A DNA stretch of 64,000 nucleotides. Origin: Luteitalea pratensis (GTDB taxonomy: Bacteria; Acidobacteriota; Vicinamibacteria; Vicinamibacterales; Vicinamibacteraceae). Positions 7,846 to 17,476 of this stretch are shown here, one piece after another (position 1 is the stretch's first letter; every line of letters starts with the position of its first letter). Both the position numbers and the translations under genes were made by a program. The notes beneath the pieces were generated by a model. The model was not told the DNA's origin and did not search any database. It saw nothing but the letters and a program-made list of their open reading frames with translations. Location: positions 2,019,001 through 2,083,000 of the forward strand of contig NZ_CP015136.1 in assembly GCF_001618865.1 (NCBI RefSeq), in the 5' to 3' direction.

Positions 7846-9450
7846 TCACGCGCTCAGACGCGTCTGCCGTTCGCGCCCGTCGAGCGCTGCAAACAGCGCC
7901 ACGGCCTCGTCGAGATCCGTGCACGCAGCGATGGAATCGGCCGCTGGTTCGAGATCAGGCAGCGAAAGGACGAACGTCGTGCCGATGCCTTCAGTCGACG
8001 CGACCGTGATGTCGCCATCGAGCAGTTGCGCGAACTGCTTGGAGATGGACAGCCCCAGTCCGGATCCGCCGAAGCGATGAACGATGTCGCTGTTGGCCTG
8101 GACATACGGTGCGAACACGGTCGCGGCTTCTTCCCGGCTCATGCCGATACCCGTGTCACTCACCTCGAGCACGATGCCCGGACCATCGGGCCGAGCGCCG
8201 ATCACGACGCCGATCGTGCCCTGACTCGTGAATTTGCAGGCGTTGCCGAGCAGGTTCAGCAGGATGTGCCTGACCTTGCCGGGATCGGTCGTCAGTGTGC
8301 CGTGCCACCGATCGGTCAGCACGAACGCATTGCCACGCTGCTCCAGCATCGGCTGGAGCGTGTCGACAACTTCCGTGACGAGCTCTGCCGGATCCATCGC
8401 GCCAAGTGCCACCGGCATTCGTCCTGCTTCGAGGCGGGCGTAATCGAGCAACTCGCCGACCATCCCGAGCAGCACGCGGGCGCTGCGCCGCAGTTGGCGG
8501 ACATCGCCGGTGCTGACCGCCAGGCCGGCGTGCTCCACGTCGGCCTCGATCACGTCGGCGTAGCCGAGGATTGCCGTCAGTGGCGTCTTGAGGTCGTGGC
8601 AGAGGCTCGTCAGGAAGCTGCTCTTGGCCGCACTCGCGTCCTCGGCCCGGCGCCGGGCCTCCTGCGTCTCCGCGACAGCGGCCTCGAGCGCGCCAGCCAT
8701 GTCGTTGAAGGTCCGTGCGGCGCGGGCGAACTCGTCGCGGGCGCGGCCGAGAGGCAGGCGGAACGAGTAGTCCCCGGCCGCGACGTGTCTCGACGCGGCA
8801 TCGAGCCGGGTGAAGCCAGAGGTCAACGTCACCGACAGGGTGACGACGATGGTGGTGCCGACGACGAAGGAGAGGCCGAGCAACGCCATCGTCACGAAGT
8901 CGGCGGCATCGAGTGCCTCCGCGAACCGCGCCGCGTCGGCGGCGGCTGCGCCCTGCTCAGCGTCGCGCCAGGCGAGCAGCGCGCCGAGCGCTGCTGCCGG
9001 CGAGGCGACGTCATCGAGCGCACGCCGTGCGTGAAGGGCGTCGAGCGTGCCACGCCACGCGGCACTCAGTGCCGCATAGGCGCTCGAGAACGGCCGTTCC
9101 TCGGCCGACGTCGTCGCGTCGCGCACCATCGCGTCGAGTGCGTCGAGGCGGGTATCCATCACGTCCAGTTGCGCGGCGGACGGCGAGACTTCACGCAGCA
9201 CGCTGAGCTCCCGCCAACGCAACTGCAGCTCACGCTCGATCGACAGCAGCCGCTGCAGGCGGACCTGGCCGGCCTGCACGTCGGCCAGCGCCCACGTGGT
9301 GCGTTGACGGGCACGGACCGACAGGATGGTACTTGCGCCGGAGAGCAGCAAGAGGGCCGCCACGCTCGTGATGAGCTTCCGACGAACGGTCATACGAGAC
9401 GCAATCGGCGGCGCTTCACTCCACTTGAGGAATGCGAGCCAGCGGCTCAC
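7846..9450 (-). CDS. Membrane sensor histidine kinase
   Basis: 534 residues: first membrane helix about 26-46, periplasmic helical sensor about 47-185, second helix 186-210, HAMP segment (TSGFTRLDAASRHVAAGDYSF), short coiled coil, then HisKA with the phospho-acceptor in SLCHDLKTPL (His285). The HATPase domain has an N box (LLNLLGNACKF), G1 (VSDTGIGM) and G2 (GGSGLGLSI). A C-terminal extension of about 40 residues ends the protein. No response-regulator gene is adjacent, so it is an orphan. Met20 (9393) is an alternative start. All catalytic boxes are intact. Confidence 0.9.
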   Translation of the reverse strand: MSRWLAFLKWSEAPPIASRMTVRRKLITSVAALLLLSGASTILSVRARQRTTWALADVQAGQVRLQRLLSIERELQLRWRELSVLREVSPSAAQLDVMDTRLDALDAMVRDATTSAEERPFSSAYAALSAAWRGTLDALHARRALDDVASPAAALGALLAWRDAEQGAAAADAARFAEALDAADFVTMALLGLSFVVGTTIVVTLSVTLTSGFTRLDAASRHVAAGDYSFRLPLGRARDEFARAARTFNDMAGALEAAVAETQEARRRAEDASAAKSSFLTSLCHDLKTPLTAILGYADVIEADVEHAGLAVSTGDVRQLRRSARVLLGMVGELLDYARLEAGRMPVALGAMDPAELVTEVVDTLQPMLEQRGNAFVLTDRWHGTLTTDPGKVRHILLNLLGNACKFTSQGTIGVVIGARPDGPGIVLEVSDTGIGMSREEAATVFAPYVQANSDIVHRFGGSGLGLSISKQFAQLLDGDITVASTEGIGTTFVLSLPDLEPAADSIAACTDLDEAVALFAALDGRERQTRLSA

Positions 9451-9548
9451 GGCACTGACGCTGGTCGGCAGTCAATTTGTCAGTCGAGCTCAGCCGATAC
9501 AACGAGCACCAAGTATTCGGCGCTGCATTGGCAGTCGTTGCAAGCGCT

Positions 9549-12038
9549 TCAGCATCGGACGCACGCACGCGCGAGTGCGATCGCGTCGTCGATAGGCGTG
9601 GCTCGTCCCTCGGCGGTGAGGGATTCGTATTCGTCACCGAGCGCCGCAACCACGGATTCCAGATAGTGCGCACGAATCCACCGCGTCGTGGGCACGAACG
9701 AGCCACCCACGGTCGCGAGGACGCCATCCGCGGCTCCCCACAGGCGCGCTGCAGTTGCGGCATCGCCACGCGCGGCGAGCAAGCTCGCGTAGATGTCGAG
9801 CCCGTACGCGATCCCGCGCGGGTCATCGAGCGCCTCACAGAGCGACAGTGCCTCGGCTGCCTGCGCCTGTGCCTCGTCGAACGCTTCGCGTTGCAGTCGG
9901 AGGCCCGCCGCGAGCGTGAGCAGGATGCTGAGTCCCCAGGGTTCGGCAAACTGCCGTAGGAGTGCGATCGACTCGTCGAAGAATTGCAGCGCGCGCGTCG
10001 GGTCACCCCTGACCAGCGAAACGTTGCCCAACACGAGCAGGGCCGCGCGATTCGGCCCTGCCTCACCGGCTGCGTCAGCCGCGCGCGCAGCCAGAGCCCG
10101 CGCCGTGGCATTGTCGTATTGACCGCACTCAAAGTCGACGAGCGCACGGGCGAAGAGGGCAAACGATGTCGACCACGGATCGTGGTGCTCGTGTCCCAGG
10201 GCCAGCGCCTCGTCCATCGCGCTCGAGTCGATGTCACGGCCCTGCCAGTAGTGCATGTGTTCGCGGCCCACCAAGGCGCGCGCCCGCAGGACTCCGGGGC
10301 CTGCCAGGGCGAGCGCGCGTTCGAGCCAGCGCCTGCCTTCCTCGAACAGCCCGCGCTTCACCCAGAACCAGATCAATGCCGTCGCCAGCTCGACGCCCTT
10401 GCTGACCTGCGCCGGGGACGAAAGCCCCCACTCCAACGCCGCACGAATGTTGTCGTGGTCCGCCTGCAGTCGCCTCAGGCCGTCGATCTCGCCGGGACCA
10501 CTCAACAGGCGGAGGCCATCGCGAAATGCGGTGTAGAAGAACTCGAAATGGCGATCGCGTAGGACGTCGCCCTCCTCCGATTGCCGCAGCCGTTGTCGCG
10601 CGTAGTGGTGCACCGTTTCCAGAAAGCGATACCTGCGTTGCTCGCCCGGGCCATCGACGATCGTGATCAAGGACTTCTTGACGAGCCGCGAGAGCAGATC
10701 GAGCGTGTCGTCCGAGCTGTCACTTCCTACGCACACGCGCGCGGCGGCTTCGATGGTCCACGAAGACGGGAACACGGCGAGACGGGAGAACACGCGGCGC
10801 TCCTGTTCGGACAGCAGTTCGTAGCTCCAGTCCACGGTCGCTTCGAGGGTTCGTTGCCGGGGCACCACGGTCCGGCTCCCACTCAACAGGCCGAACCGAT
10901 CCTCCAGCTTCCTTTCGATCTGCTCCGTCGTCAGTACGCCGACTTGCGACGCTGCCAGTTCGATAGCGAGTGGTACACCGTCCAGGCGATGACAGATACG
11001 TCCGACCGATGCGGGATCCAGGGCGCGCTGCTGCTCGCTGCGAACGTCCACGGCTCGTGCACGATCGACGAAGAGTTGCGTGGACTCGTAGGCATGCAAA
11101 CACGTCTGGGAGAGGACCGCCGAAGTCGGTGGCAATGAGAGCGGCGGCACCTGGAACACCACCTCCCCTCGCGCTCGCAGGGCCTCCCGTGACGTGGCGA
11201 TCACCCGCAGGCCAGGGGCCGCGCTGAGGAGCTCCTCGGTGAGTGACGCACAACCATCGAGCAGATGCTCGCAGGTGTCGAGCACGAGCAGGAGTTCGCG
11301 AGTGCCCAGGTACGCGAGGATCGCGTCGCGCGCGGAGCGGCGCGCACCTTCGCGAACCCCCAGCCGCGCCGCGATGGCCTCCGGAATCAGCTGCGCGTCG
11401 CGGACCGCTGCGAGATCGACCAGGGACACACCATCGCGAAACGTCTCGACGCATCCAGCCGCCAGGCGGATGGCCAGCCGTGTCTTGCCGACCCCTCCCG
11501 TGCCCACGAGCGAGACGAATCGAGTTGCGGCCAGATGTTGACGAAGAACTTCGAGTACCTGCGCGCGGCCGACGAAACTCGTCAGCTCGGCTGGCAGAGC
11601 CCGGCGACGCGAGGCGAACGCACGCCGCAGAGCCGGTGGCGGGGTGCCTGGTTCGGGTGTGGTGGCGGCAATACGCCAGACCGGTGCGATGAAGCGATAG
11701 CCCTTCCCGGGCACTGTGGCGACGAACTTCGGTGATTCCGGCCTGTCGCCGAGCACCCGGCGCACTCTCAGAATGGCCGAGTGGATGCCCGCATCCACGT
11801 CCACGAACACCGAGTCGGGCCACAGCCGCCTTGCGATGTCGTCTCGGGAGACCAGTGCACCGGAGCGTTCCAGCAGCAGGAGCAGCACTTCCATCGGCTG
11901 GCGCGCCAGGGCCCTGCGCCGTCCCCGGCGCCGGAGTTCGTAGGCCACCGTGTCGCACTCGAACTCGCCGAAGCGGAACAGCGGTCCGTCATCCATCGCG
12001 GTCGCCAAGCGTGCCACAAATGATGGCAAAGAGGCCAC
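9549..12038 (-). CDS. AfsR-like regulator: winged helix, NTPase, TPR
   Basis: 829 residues. Residues 20-118 form an OmpR/CadC-type winged helix (FGEFECDTVAYELRR, GALVSRDDIARRLWP, VPGKGYRFI). Residues 150-420 are an STAND-like ATPase with Walker A GTGGVGKTR (179-187) and a Walker B-like LLLVLDTCEHLLDG. The C-terminal 400 residues are helical TPR-type repeats. Such proteins couple an unknown signal, through ATP-dependent switching, to transcription. Met15 is an alternative start. The gene is divergent from the lipoprotein at 12168, a possible target. Length and motifs indicate an intact protein. Confidence 0.9.
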   Translation of the reverse strand: MASLPSFVARLATAMDDGPLFRFGEFECDTVAYELRRRGRRRALARQPMEVLLLLLERSGALVSRDDIARRLWPDSVFVDVDAGIHSAILRVRRVLGDRPESPKFVATVPGKGYRFIAPVWRIAATTPEPGTPPPALRRAFASRRRALPAELTSFVGRAQVLEVLRQHLAATRFVSLVGTGGVGKTRLAIRLAAGCVETFRDGVSLVDLAAVRDAQLIPEAIAARLGVREGARRSARDAILAYLGTRELLLVLDTCEHLLDGCASLTEELLSAAPGLRVIATSREALRARGEVVFQVPPLSLPPTSAVLSQTCLHAYESTQLFVDRARAVDVRSEQQRALDPASVGRICHRLDGVPLAIELAASQVGVLTTEQIERKLEDRFGLLSGSRTVVPRQRTLEATVDWSYELLSEQERRVFSRLAVFPSSWTIEAAARVCVGSDSSDDTLDLLSRLVKKSLITIVDGPGEQRRYRFLETVHHYARQRLRQSEEGDVLRDRHFEFFYTAFRDGLRLLSGPGEIDGLRRLQADHDNIRAALEWGLSSPAQVSKGVELATALIWFWVKRGLFEEGRRWLERALALAGPGVLRARALVGREHMHYWQGRDIDSSAMDEALALGHEHHDPWSTSFALFARALVDFECGQYDNATARALAARAADAAGEAGPNRAALLVLGNVSLVRGDPTRALQFFDESIALLRQFAEPWGLSILLTLAAGLRLQREAFDEAQAQAAEALSLCEALDDPRGIAYGLDIYASLLAARGDAATAARLWGAADGVLATVGGSFVPTTRWIRAHYLESVVAALGDEYESLTAEGRATPIDDAIALARACVRC

Positions 12039-12167
12039 TTGCGGGGTTGAGAAGATTTCAGGGAAATTTCAGACGCCGGCAATGGCGCGCGACCGCCTGC
12101 TCGCTCCAGACTTCCGTCAACAGGATGACGCGCTGAAGCGTCAGCCCTCGCGGAAGAGGAGCGTGCC

Positions 12168-12719
12168 ATGCGTTCGCCAGTCACCGGTCTGGTCTTGATT
12201 GCGCTATCTGTCGGCTGCAACACGGGCGCGACACCAACGAGCCCCTCTCTCGTCGGGAGATCCGCTGAAGTCGCATCGGCAAGTGGAGATAGCAATGGCT
12301 CGGCGGCATCGGTATCCGTGGTGCCGTTCAAGGGGACGCTCGAAGGCGTCTCGGACCCTCCACAGTTCGAGCCGCCGCCGTCGACATTCTTTTCAGCGCA
12401 CCTCCTTGCCGGCGGCAATGCCACGCATCTCGGCCGCTTCACCGTTGAATACTCGCAACGTGTCAACCTGGCAACCTTGCGTGGCGTCGGAACAGCAACA
12501 TTCACCGCGGCTAACGGGGACACATTGACGAGCACGGCTGAGGGAACGGCCACCCCGGCCAGTTCGCCGACAGCGTACACCGTCGTCGAAACCCACACCG
12601 TCACGGGTGGCACGGGTCGCTTCGTCGACGCCCGCGGCTCATTCGTCGTCACTCGCTCGGTTGATTTTGCCGACCCGTTCACGGCCGGCTCGATCGAGGG
12701 AGCGTTGACCAGCCACTGA
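12168..12719 (+). CDS. Putative lipoprotein of beta-rich unknown family
   Basis: 183 residues; LVLIALSVGCNTG is a lipobox. The mature part is beta-rich and Thr/Gly-rich, with VPFKGTLEG, ATHLGRFTVEYS, GTATFTAANGDTLTSTAEGTA and HTVTGGTGRFVDARGSF. This pattern of alternating strands recalls small secreted barrel proteins annotated as hypothetical in many environmental bacteria. Function unknown. It is divergent from the AfsR-like regulator with about 130 bases between starts. Confidence 0.65.
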   Translation: MRSPVTGLVLIALSVGCNTGATPTSPSLVGRSAEVASASGDSNGSAASVSVVPFKGTLEGVSDPPQFEPPPSTFFSAHLLAGGNATHLGRFTVEYSQRVNLATLRGVGTATFTAANGDTLTSTAEGTATPASSPTAYTVVETHTVTGGTGRFVDARGSFVVTRSVDFADPFTAGSIEGALTSH

Positions 12720-13389
12720 CGCTCGCGTCTGAACGTCGCGGCGGGCCTGCCATTGCCGTGGCGGTGACCAATGCAGAGTGGGCCGACGACCGCCGGCGAG
12801 CTCAAACTGACACACGACTGACACTGGAGGTGGCCTCGAGCGGCCTCCAGTTGCCTCCGCGCGAGATTGTCGATCTGCGGCGCGACCGTGCTCGTGAGCG
12901 TAAAGCGATATCTGTGTCCCCCAGGGTCATCGCCGCTGGCACACATCGTCAGCAATGACACGCTCGTGATTGTTGATGTCGACAATCCAGCGGCCACCAC
13001 TGTCCATGATGCTGGCGCGAACGTCGCGATCCTCATGGGCCCGGGCCACATGAGCCGGTCCTCTGAGCGCCCTGGACGACTGCCCACAGCAACCCGCATC
13101 TCAAGAGATTGCTTCCAACATTGCACCGCGGATCGGTTAGAGTACCGGCCTCACACGCGTTAGCCGATGGCCGGCGAGATGACGACTCTGCCGTTTCAGA
13201 TCATGGCGGTCAGGTTGGCAGCCAACGCAATTCGACGGCGACGCTCGGCGCGACGCCATCGCCTCTGGAAGTTTGCCCAAGCAGCCCCGCTGTTCACTGT
13301 GACGACGCACGGGCGGGCTCCACCCCGATTCTGCTGAGCACCGGCCCAGTCCACAACCGAACACGACCAGTCTTTCAGGGGGGTGCACC
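12720..13389. other. Gene-free stretch with a partial dispersed repeat
   Basis: 670 bases without a convincing gene. Bases 12806-12864 resemble 42367-42427 (both contain ACGACTGACA and then a segment ending TTGCCTCCG). A purine-rich ribosome site (CAGGGGGG) sits before the PhoX-like gene. Nothing else recognised. Confidence 0.5.
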
Positions 13390-14745
13390 ATGATGTACAA
13401 CCGTCGCTCATTCCTCAAGAGTTCTGCGCTTGCCGGCGGCAGTCTCGCCGGTCTCGACCTTCTCGTTCCCCGGCACGCCCGTGCCACAGTGCCGCAATTC
13501 GGAGGCAATATCCCGGGCTTCGGTCCGCTCGTCCCGACGCCATCCCAGAACACGGGCGAGGTGCTCCTGGCGTTGCCCCGGGGGTTCAAGTACAACCTTC
13601 TGATTCGCCGCGACGCCATGATGTCGGACGGCCGGCTCTTCCCACAGAACGCGGACGGAATGGGAGCTTTCGACCATCACGGCGCCGTGCGTCTCGTGTG
13701 CAACACCGAGCGGGGCGCAGGCAGTCCTCCCCTCGGTGCGCTCCCGTACGATTCGAAGGCCCAGGGCGGCACGGTCTCGCTGACGGTCGATCCGGTGACG
13801 CGCCTGCTGACCGATGCGTTCGTGAGCTCCAGCGGAACGGTGCGGAACTGCGCAGGAGGGATCACGCCCTGGGGGACATGGCTCACCTGCGAAGAGAGCA
13901 ATCTCGGACCCTCCGCCACGCTCAACCAGCAACACGGATACATCTTCGAAGTCCCCGCGTTCGCAGCAGGAGAGACAGCGGTGGAGCCGCTCGTCCATCT
14001 GGGCCTGCACTATCCGGAAGCCGCAGTCGTGGACCCCGAGACCGGGATCGTCTACATCACGTCCGATCGCACCCCGTGTGGCACGTTCCGATTCATCCCC
14101 GACACGCCCGGCAACCTGGCGGGCACCGGTCGCGTCCAGATGCTCGCGATCGCCGGCTTCACCGAGCCAGGGGTCGGCTACGACACGCGCACTGGCCAGC
14201 AGGTCGGCGCCACGCTTCCCGTGACGTGGGTCGACATCGATGACCCGAGCAACGAGGCAGCCTATCGCGCCGATGCGCTCTACACGTATAAGCAGGGCCT
14301 GGCCCGGGGTGGCGCGACGTTCGTGCGCGGCGAGGGCGCGGTGTACAGCAGGAACAGCGTGTTCTTTGCCTCCACCAACGGCGGCGATGCAGGGCTCGGC
14401 CAGATCTTCGAACTGCACCTGAAGAACAACGACGTACAGGAGCTCGAGCTGATCTTCGAATCCACAGACGAAGCGGCGATGGCCGCCCCCGACAACATCT
14501 GCATCTCGCGACTCAACAACAACCTGATCATCTGCGAGGATGGTGGCGGCGCGGAGTATCTGCACCTCCTTCGCCGCAGCGGCAACCAGGTATACCGTCT
14601 GGCCGAGAATCTCTATCCCGGGCAGACCGGCAGCGAATGGGCCGGTGCGTGTTTCAGCCCGGATGGCCAGACGCTGTTTGCGAACATCTACACGCCCGGC
14701 GCAGTGCTTGCGATCTGGACCGACCGCTGGGGAACGATCAACTGA
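13390..14745 (+). CDS. PhoX-like (DUF839) secreted protein
   Basis: 451 residues with a Tat signal (NRRSFLKSSALAGG) and a beta-propeller body of the PhoX/DUF839 type. Recognisable pieces are GAFDHHGAVRLVCNTE, CAGGITPWGTWLTCEES, the HYPEAAVVDPETGIVYITSD segment, and APDNICISR near the C-terminus. Characterised PhoX enzymes are calcium/iron alkaline phosphatases; many DUF839 proteins are untested. Export by Tat fits a metal-loaded enzyme. GGGGGG lies about 8 bases upstream of the ATG. Intact; substrate unknown. Confidence 0.88.
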   Translation: MMYNRRSFLKSSALAGGSLAGLDLLVPRHARATVPQFGGNIPGFGPLVPTPSQNTGEVLLALPRGFKYNLLIRRDAMMSDGRLFPQNADGMGAFDHHGAVRLVCNTERGAGSPPLGALPYDSKAQGGTVSLTVDPVTRLLTDAFVSSSGTVRNCAGGITPWGTWLTCEESNLGPSATLNQQHGYIFEVPAFAAGETAVEPLVHLGLHYPEAAVVDPETGIVYITSDRTPCGTFRFIPDTPGNLAGTGRVQMLAIAGFTEPGVGYDTRTGQQVGATLPVTWVDIDDPSNEAAYRADALYTYKQGLARGGATFVRGEGAVYSRNSVFFASTNGGDAGLGQIFELHLKNNDVQELELIFESTDEAAMAAPDNICISRLNNNLIICEDGGGAEYLHLLRRSGNQVYRLAENLYPGQTGSEWAGACFSPDGQTLFANIYTPGAVLAIWTDRWGTIN

Positions 14746-14979
14746 GGCCAATCCCCGCTCGACGCCTTCGACGTGCGCGACGACGTCCCTTGACGATCGC
14801 GTCGAGCGGAGATGGCCGGGCGCCGGCACCGTGGCGACCAACGTGACGTTGATGGGCGGTGATCTCGGCGGTCGGCAAGGTATTGGCGAAGACCCATCCC
14901 TGCGCCGCGTCGCAGCCGGGTCGGCAGGACGGCACGACCTTCCTCGTCGTGCCGTCGCGACAGCGGCGCTGCCTTGCCG

Positions 14980-15528
14980 TCAGTTCCCGACAGGCACGCG
15001 CAGCATCAACGCGCCGACCAATTGACTGGCATTGACGGGCCCAAAATTCGCGTGGCACATGCTGCACGCCGGATGGAAGTTGCTGAGCGGCACCGATCGG
15101 CGATATGCCCATCGCCCCTGCACCTTCTCCACGGCGGTGTAGCCCTGCCCCTGCATCGCGGCCTCGAGCGCGGTCACTTCGAACGGATCGCGAGGCATGT
15201 CATTGGCCCGCAGTGGCTCCTGCTCGCCGACGAGCCGCATGCTCTCGTTCCGGTCGTCGAAGATCAGCGAGATCGAGTGCTTGCCTTCCTCGACGTTGCC
15301 GGGAGTGGTTTCGGCGAACTCCTGGAGGAGTGCAGCGAAAATCGTACTCTGCATGAGATCGGCGCTTCGCCGCGCGAACTGGACCTCGGCGTCGGTCGGG
15401 ACGGCGTCTGCGTCCACGATGGTCATCGACCACGCGAACGTGAGGCAATAACCGAGAACGACCGCTACGAGCGCACGTACCACGTGCGTGCCGCGGGTTC
15501 GACGACGTCGTGCTGCTGGTCGAGTCAT
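14980..15528 (-). CDS. Tll0287-like haem-binding sensor protein
   Basis: 182 residues with one N-terminal membrane segment or signal (about 17-36) and a periplasmic domain. It ends in FHPACSMCHANFG, a CxxCH c-type haem motif (Cys155, Cys158, His159). The upstream part (FAETTPGNVEEGKHSISLIF and the YTAVEKVQGRWAYRRSVPL segment) matches the Tll0287/DUF3365 domain, often found in redox-sensing proteins. GAGAGGA precedes the ATG on the minus strand. No cytochrome maturation gene is nearby. Haem attachment is inferred from the motif. Confidence 0.82.
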   Translation of the reverse strand: MTRPAARRRRTRGTHVVRALVAVVLGYCLTFAWSMTIVDADAVPTDAEVQFARRSADLMQSTIFAALLQEFAETTPGNVEEGKHSISLIFDDRNESMRLVGEQEPLRANDMPRDPFEVTALEAAMQGQGYTAVEKVQGRWAYRRSVPLSNFHPACSMCHANFGPVNASQLVGALMLRVPVGN

Positions 15529-16020
15529 GATGTTCCTCTCAGGCTTCGAATGTGCTGGGTCTGCTATCGCACGCGCCTCACTTCATTGGCTTCCGATCGA
15601 CGGACAACTCCGCGCGGGCACGCTTCGCGCCCTCGTCGCATGTACTCTCTTCGTCTGGGTTGTCGGAGGTATACGTCCGCTGGCTGACTGACGTCCCGAC
15701 CTAGCCAGCGACGCAACGTGCCGGCTACCAAGAGCGTCTCGGTATGTGCCCTGAGCCGGCCCCTCGCCTGGTGTGGACTATGACGAGGCCCGCGTGACAA
15801 AGGGTGCCGCGATGCCGTGCCTCGACGCTCGATCGCTCCTCTCAGGCCTCGGCGATCGCAGACACCGCGATCTTCATGCCCTTCAAAGGGATCGGGAGAA
15901 CCGAACCCTCGCCGGCGGGCGGATTGGTGGGAACCGGCTCAACGTTTTTGACGCACTGCCGCGTCTGGTCCTGAATCGGCTCGCCACACATTTGTTGCGT
16001 CGCGGCGTCGGTGTGCGCCG
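15529..16020. other. Gene-free stretch
   Basis: 490 bases with no supportable gene. A GC-rich hairpin (GCGGCG / CGCCGC, 16002-16021) lies at the 3' end of the methyltransferase gene, but it has no T run, so I do not call it a terminator. Confidence 0.45.
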
Positions 16021-16728
16021 CTACCAGATGCCGGGAAGCAGCCGATAGCGGACGCGCGCGGTGTACTCGCGATAGCCGGGCAGGTGTCCCGCAAGGAACC
16101 GATCTTCGACCACGACGCGCCGGAACCCGAAGGCCACGACCACGCTGCCAGGCACAAACGCCCACCACGACCCGAGCGCCAGCGGCAACGTCGCCACGAA
16201 GAGCAACATGCCGACGTAGCCGGGATGCCGCACGCGCGCATACGGACCGCTGTCGATGACGTGATGACCGCGTTCGTCCTGGATGCGCACCACCGACGAG
16301 AAGAACCGGTTCACCGACATCGCGTACACGAACATCGCGGTCCCGGTGAAGAAGGTGATGAGCCCGACAACGCGCCACGCGGCGGGCATGGGCGCCGACA
16401 CGTGCCATCGCCCGCTATCGAGGAGCGCGAACACGATCGTCGCGAACGCAATCAGACGGACCCAACGTAGCGTCGCGCCATCGAGCCCGGGGTTCGGCGG
16501 GTGATAGCGCTCGCGCGCAAGCTCGGGGCTGACGGTGTGGACGGCAAAGAGCGCCACGACCGAGCAGCCGGCTGCGAGCGCCCACAAGTAGCCCGAGCGA
16601 ACCTCCCCGGCGATAGCCATGGGGATGGCGGCGGCGAGCAGGCTGAAGAAGATCCAGCGGCCGAGTTTCTTGCCCTCGGTCTGGTAAGCGGACGGGACGG
16701 ACGGGACTGTAGAGGCGGCGGAGGCCAT
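16021..16728 (-). CDS. Isoprenylcysteine carboxyl methyltransferase-like membrane protein
   Basis: 235 residues with five or six membrane helices and the C-terminal signature of the ICMT/phospholipid methyltransferase family: VIDSGPYARVRHPGYVGML, then EDRFLAGHLPGYREYTARVRYRLLPGIW. These S-adenosylmethionine-dependent enzymes methylate lipid or small substrates at the membrane; the bacterial substrate is unknown. The gene has its own near-consensus promoter, unusual for this GC-rich region, so it is probably well expressed under housekeeping sigma. Intact. Confidence 0.88.
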   Translation of the reverse strand: MASAASTVPSVPSAYQTEGKKLGRWIFFSLLAAAIPMAIAGEVRSGYLWALAAGCSVVALFAVHTVSPELARERYHPPNPGLDGATLRWVRLIAFATIVFALLDSGRWHVSAPMPAAWRVVGLITFFTGTAMFVYAMSVNRFFSSVVRIQDERGHHVIDSGPYARVRHPGYVGMLLFVATLPLALGSWWAFVPGSVVVAFGFRRVVVEDRFLAGHLPGYREYTARVRYRLLPGIW

Positions 16729-16772
16729 TGCTCGTGACTCCCTGTTAGGACAGTGGATTTTGAATAATCAAA

Positions 16773-16801
16773 ATTATAATTTTTATCAATCAACAAGTCA
16801 A
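16773..16801 (-). promoter_or_regulatory. Near-consensus sigma-70 promoter of the ICMT-like gene
   Basis: On the minus strand TTGACT (16801-16796), 17 bases, TATAAT (16778-16773). It sits in an AT-rich island (about 16752-16800), conspicuous against the GC-rich surroundings. The predicted transcript starts near 16765, leaving a leader of about 37 bases to the ATG at 16728. Confidence 0.75.
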
Positions 16802-16879
16802 GCCACCCACGCCGCGGCTCATCCATGCCAGGCTGAACGTGTCGTCCGCTCAGTACACGACAACCAGCCGCCCAGTGAG

Positions 16880-17146
16880 CAGTTCCGTGAGGTAAACGGC
16901 ACCGGTCCTCCCATCTGGATCTACGACCTCGTTCGAGGCACGCGGGTCCGGGTCACGACGTCCCGCGATCACGATGTGCTGCCAGTGTGGTCGCCCGATG
17001 GCGTCCGCATCGCCTGCCGCTCTGGCACCAACACGGCGCCGATGCTGAAGGTCTCGAGCCGACGGCGTGGGACCGGTGCAGTCAACGTGTCGGGCGGCGA
17101 CGTGTGGGCCTGCTCCCACGCTGACGCGCTCCAGGACATCACCTGA
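16880..17146 (+). pseudogene. Relic of a TolB/PD40 propeller protein
   Basis: The frame reads PPIWIYDLVRGTRVRVTT and then LPVWSPDGVRIACRSG, two adjacent PD40 (TolB-like) strands as in the propellers of the kinases and regulators elsewhere in the window. It has neither a start nor the rest of the protein. It is probably what remains of a lost PD40 gene. The following bases to 17476 contain no gene I can support. Confidence 0.6.
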
Positions 17147-17476
17147 GCCATCGGTCGAGATTCTCGCTCACGAATCTCTCGTCTGACAGGTGCGGGTGCG
17201 CCCGCGCACGCGATCGATCGCCACTGCCTTTTGCGCGCTCGGAACACCTGCACCAACACCATCGTGGACAACGGCTACCTGCACTCGGTGGCGTGTATCA
17301 TGGCCGCACAGTCGTCCTGGCAGGGCAACCGTTGTATAACGACGCGACCGCCGAGCAGAACGCCGACACCACGCCGCGCAGGTCCTGATTCGGCGGCGCC
17401 GCTGGCGCACGCCGAAGGAGGTCATAGTCAGCCGTCGCGATAGGTTTCCATTCCGCGTTTAACCTCGGTGGGGGAC

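Noticed and set aside
9477..9959. Long plus-strand open frame opposite the AfsR-like regulator
   Set aside because: A shadow of the minus-strand gene; composition and motifs clearly favour the regulator frame. The same applies to other long antisense frames, for example at 8026-9666 and 35670-37595.
16002..16021. GC-rich hairpin at the 3' end of the ICMT-like gene
   Set aside because: Perfect 6-base stem but no following T run on the minus strand; such hairpins are common by chance in GC-rich DNA.
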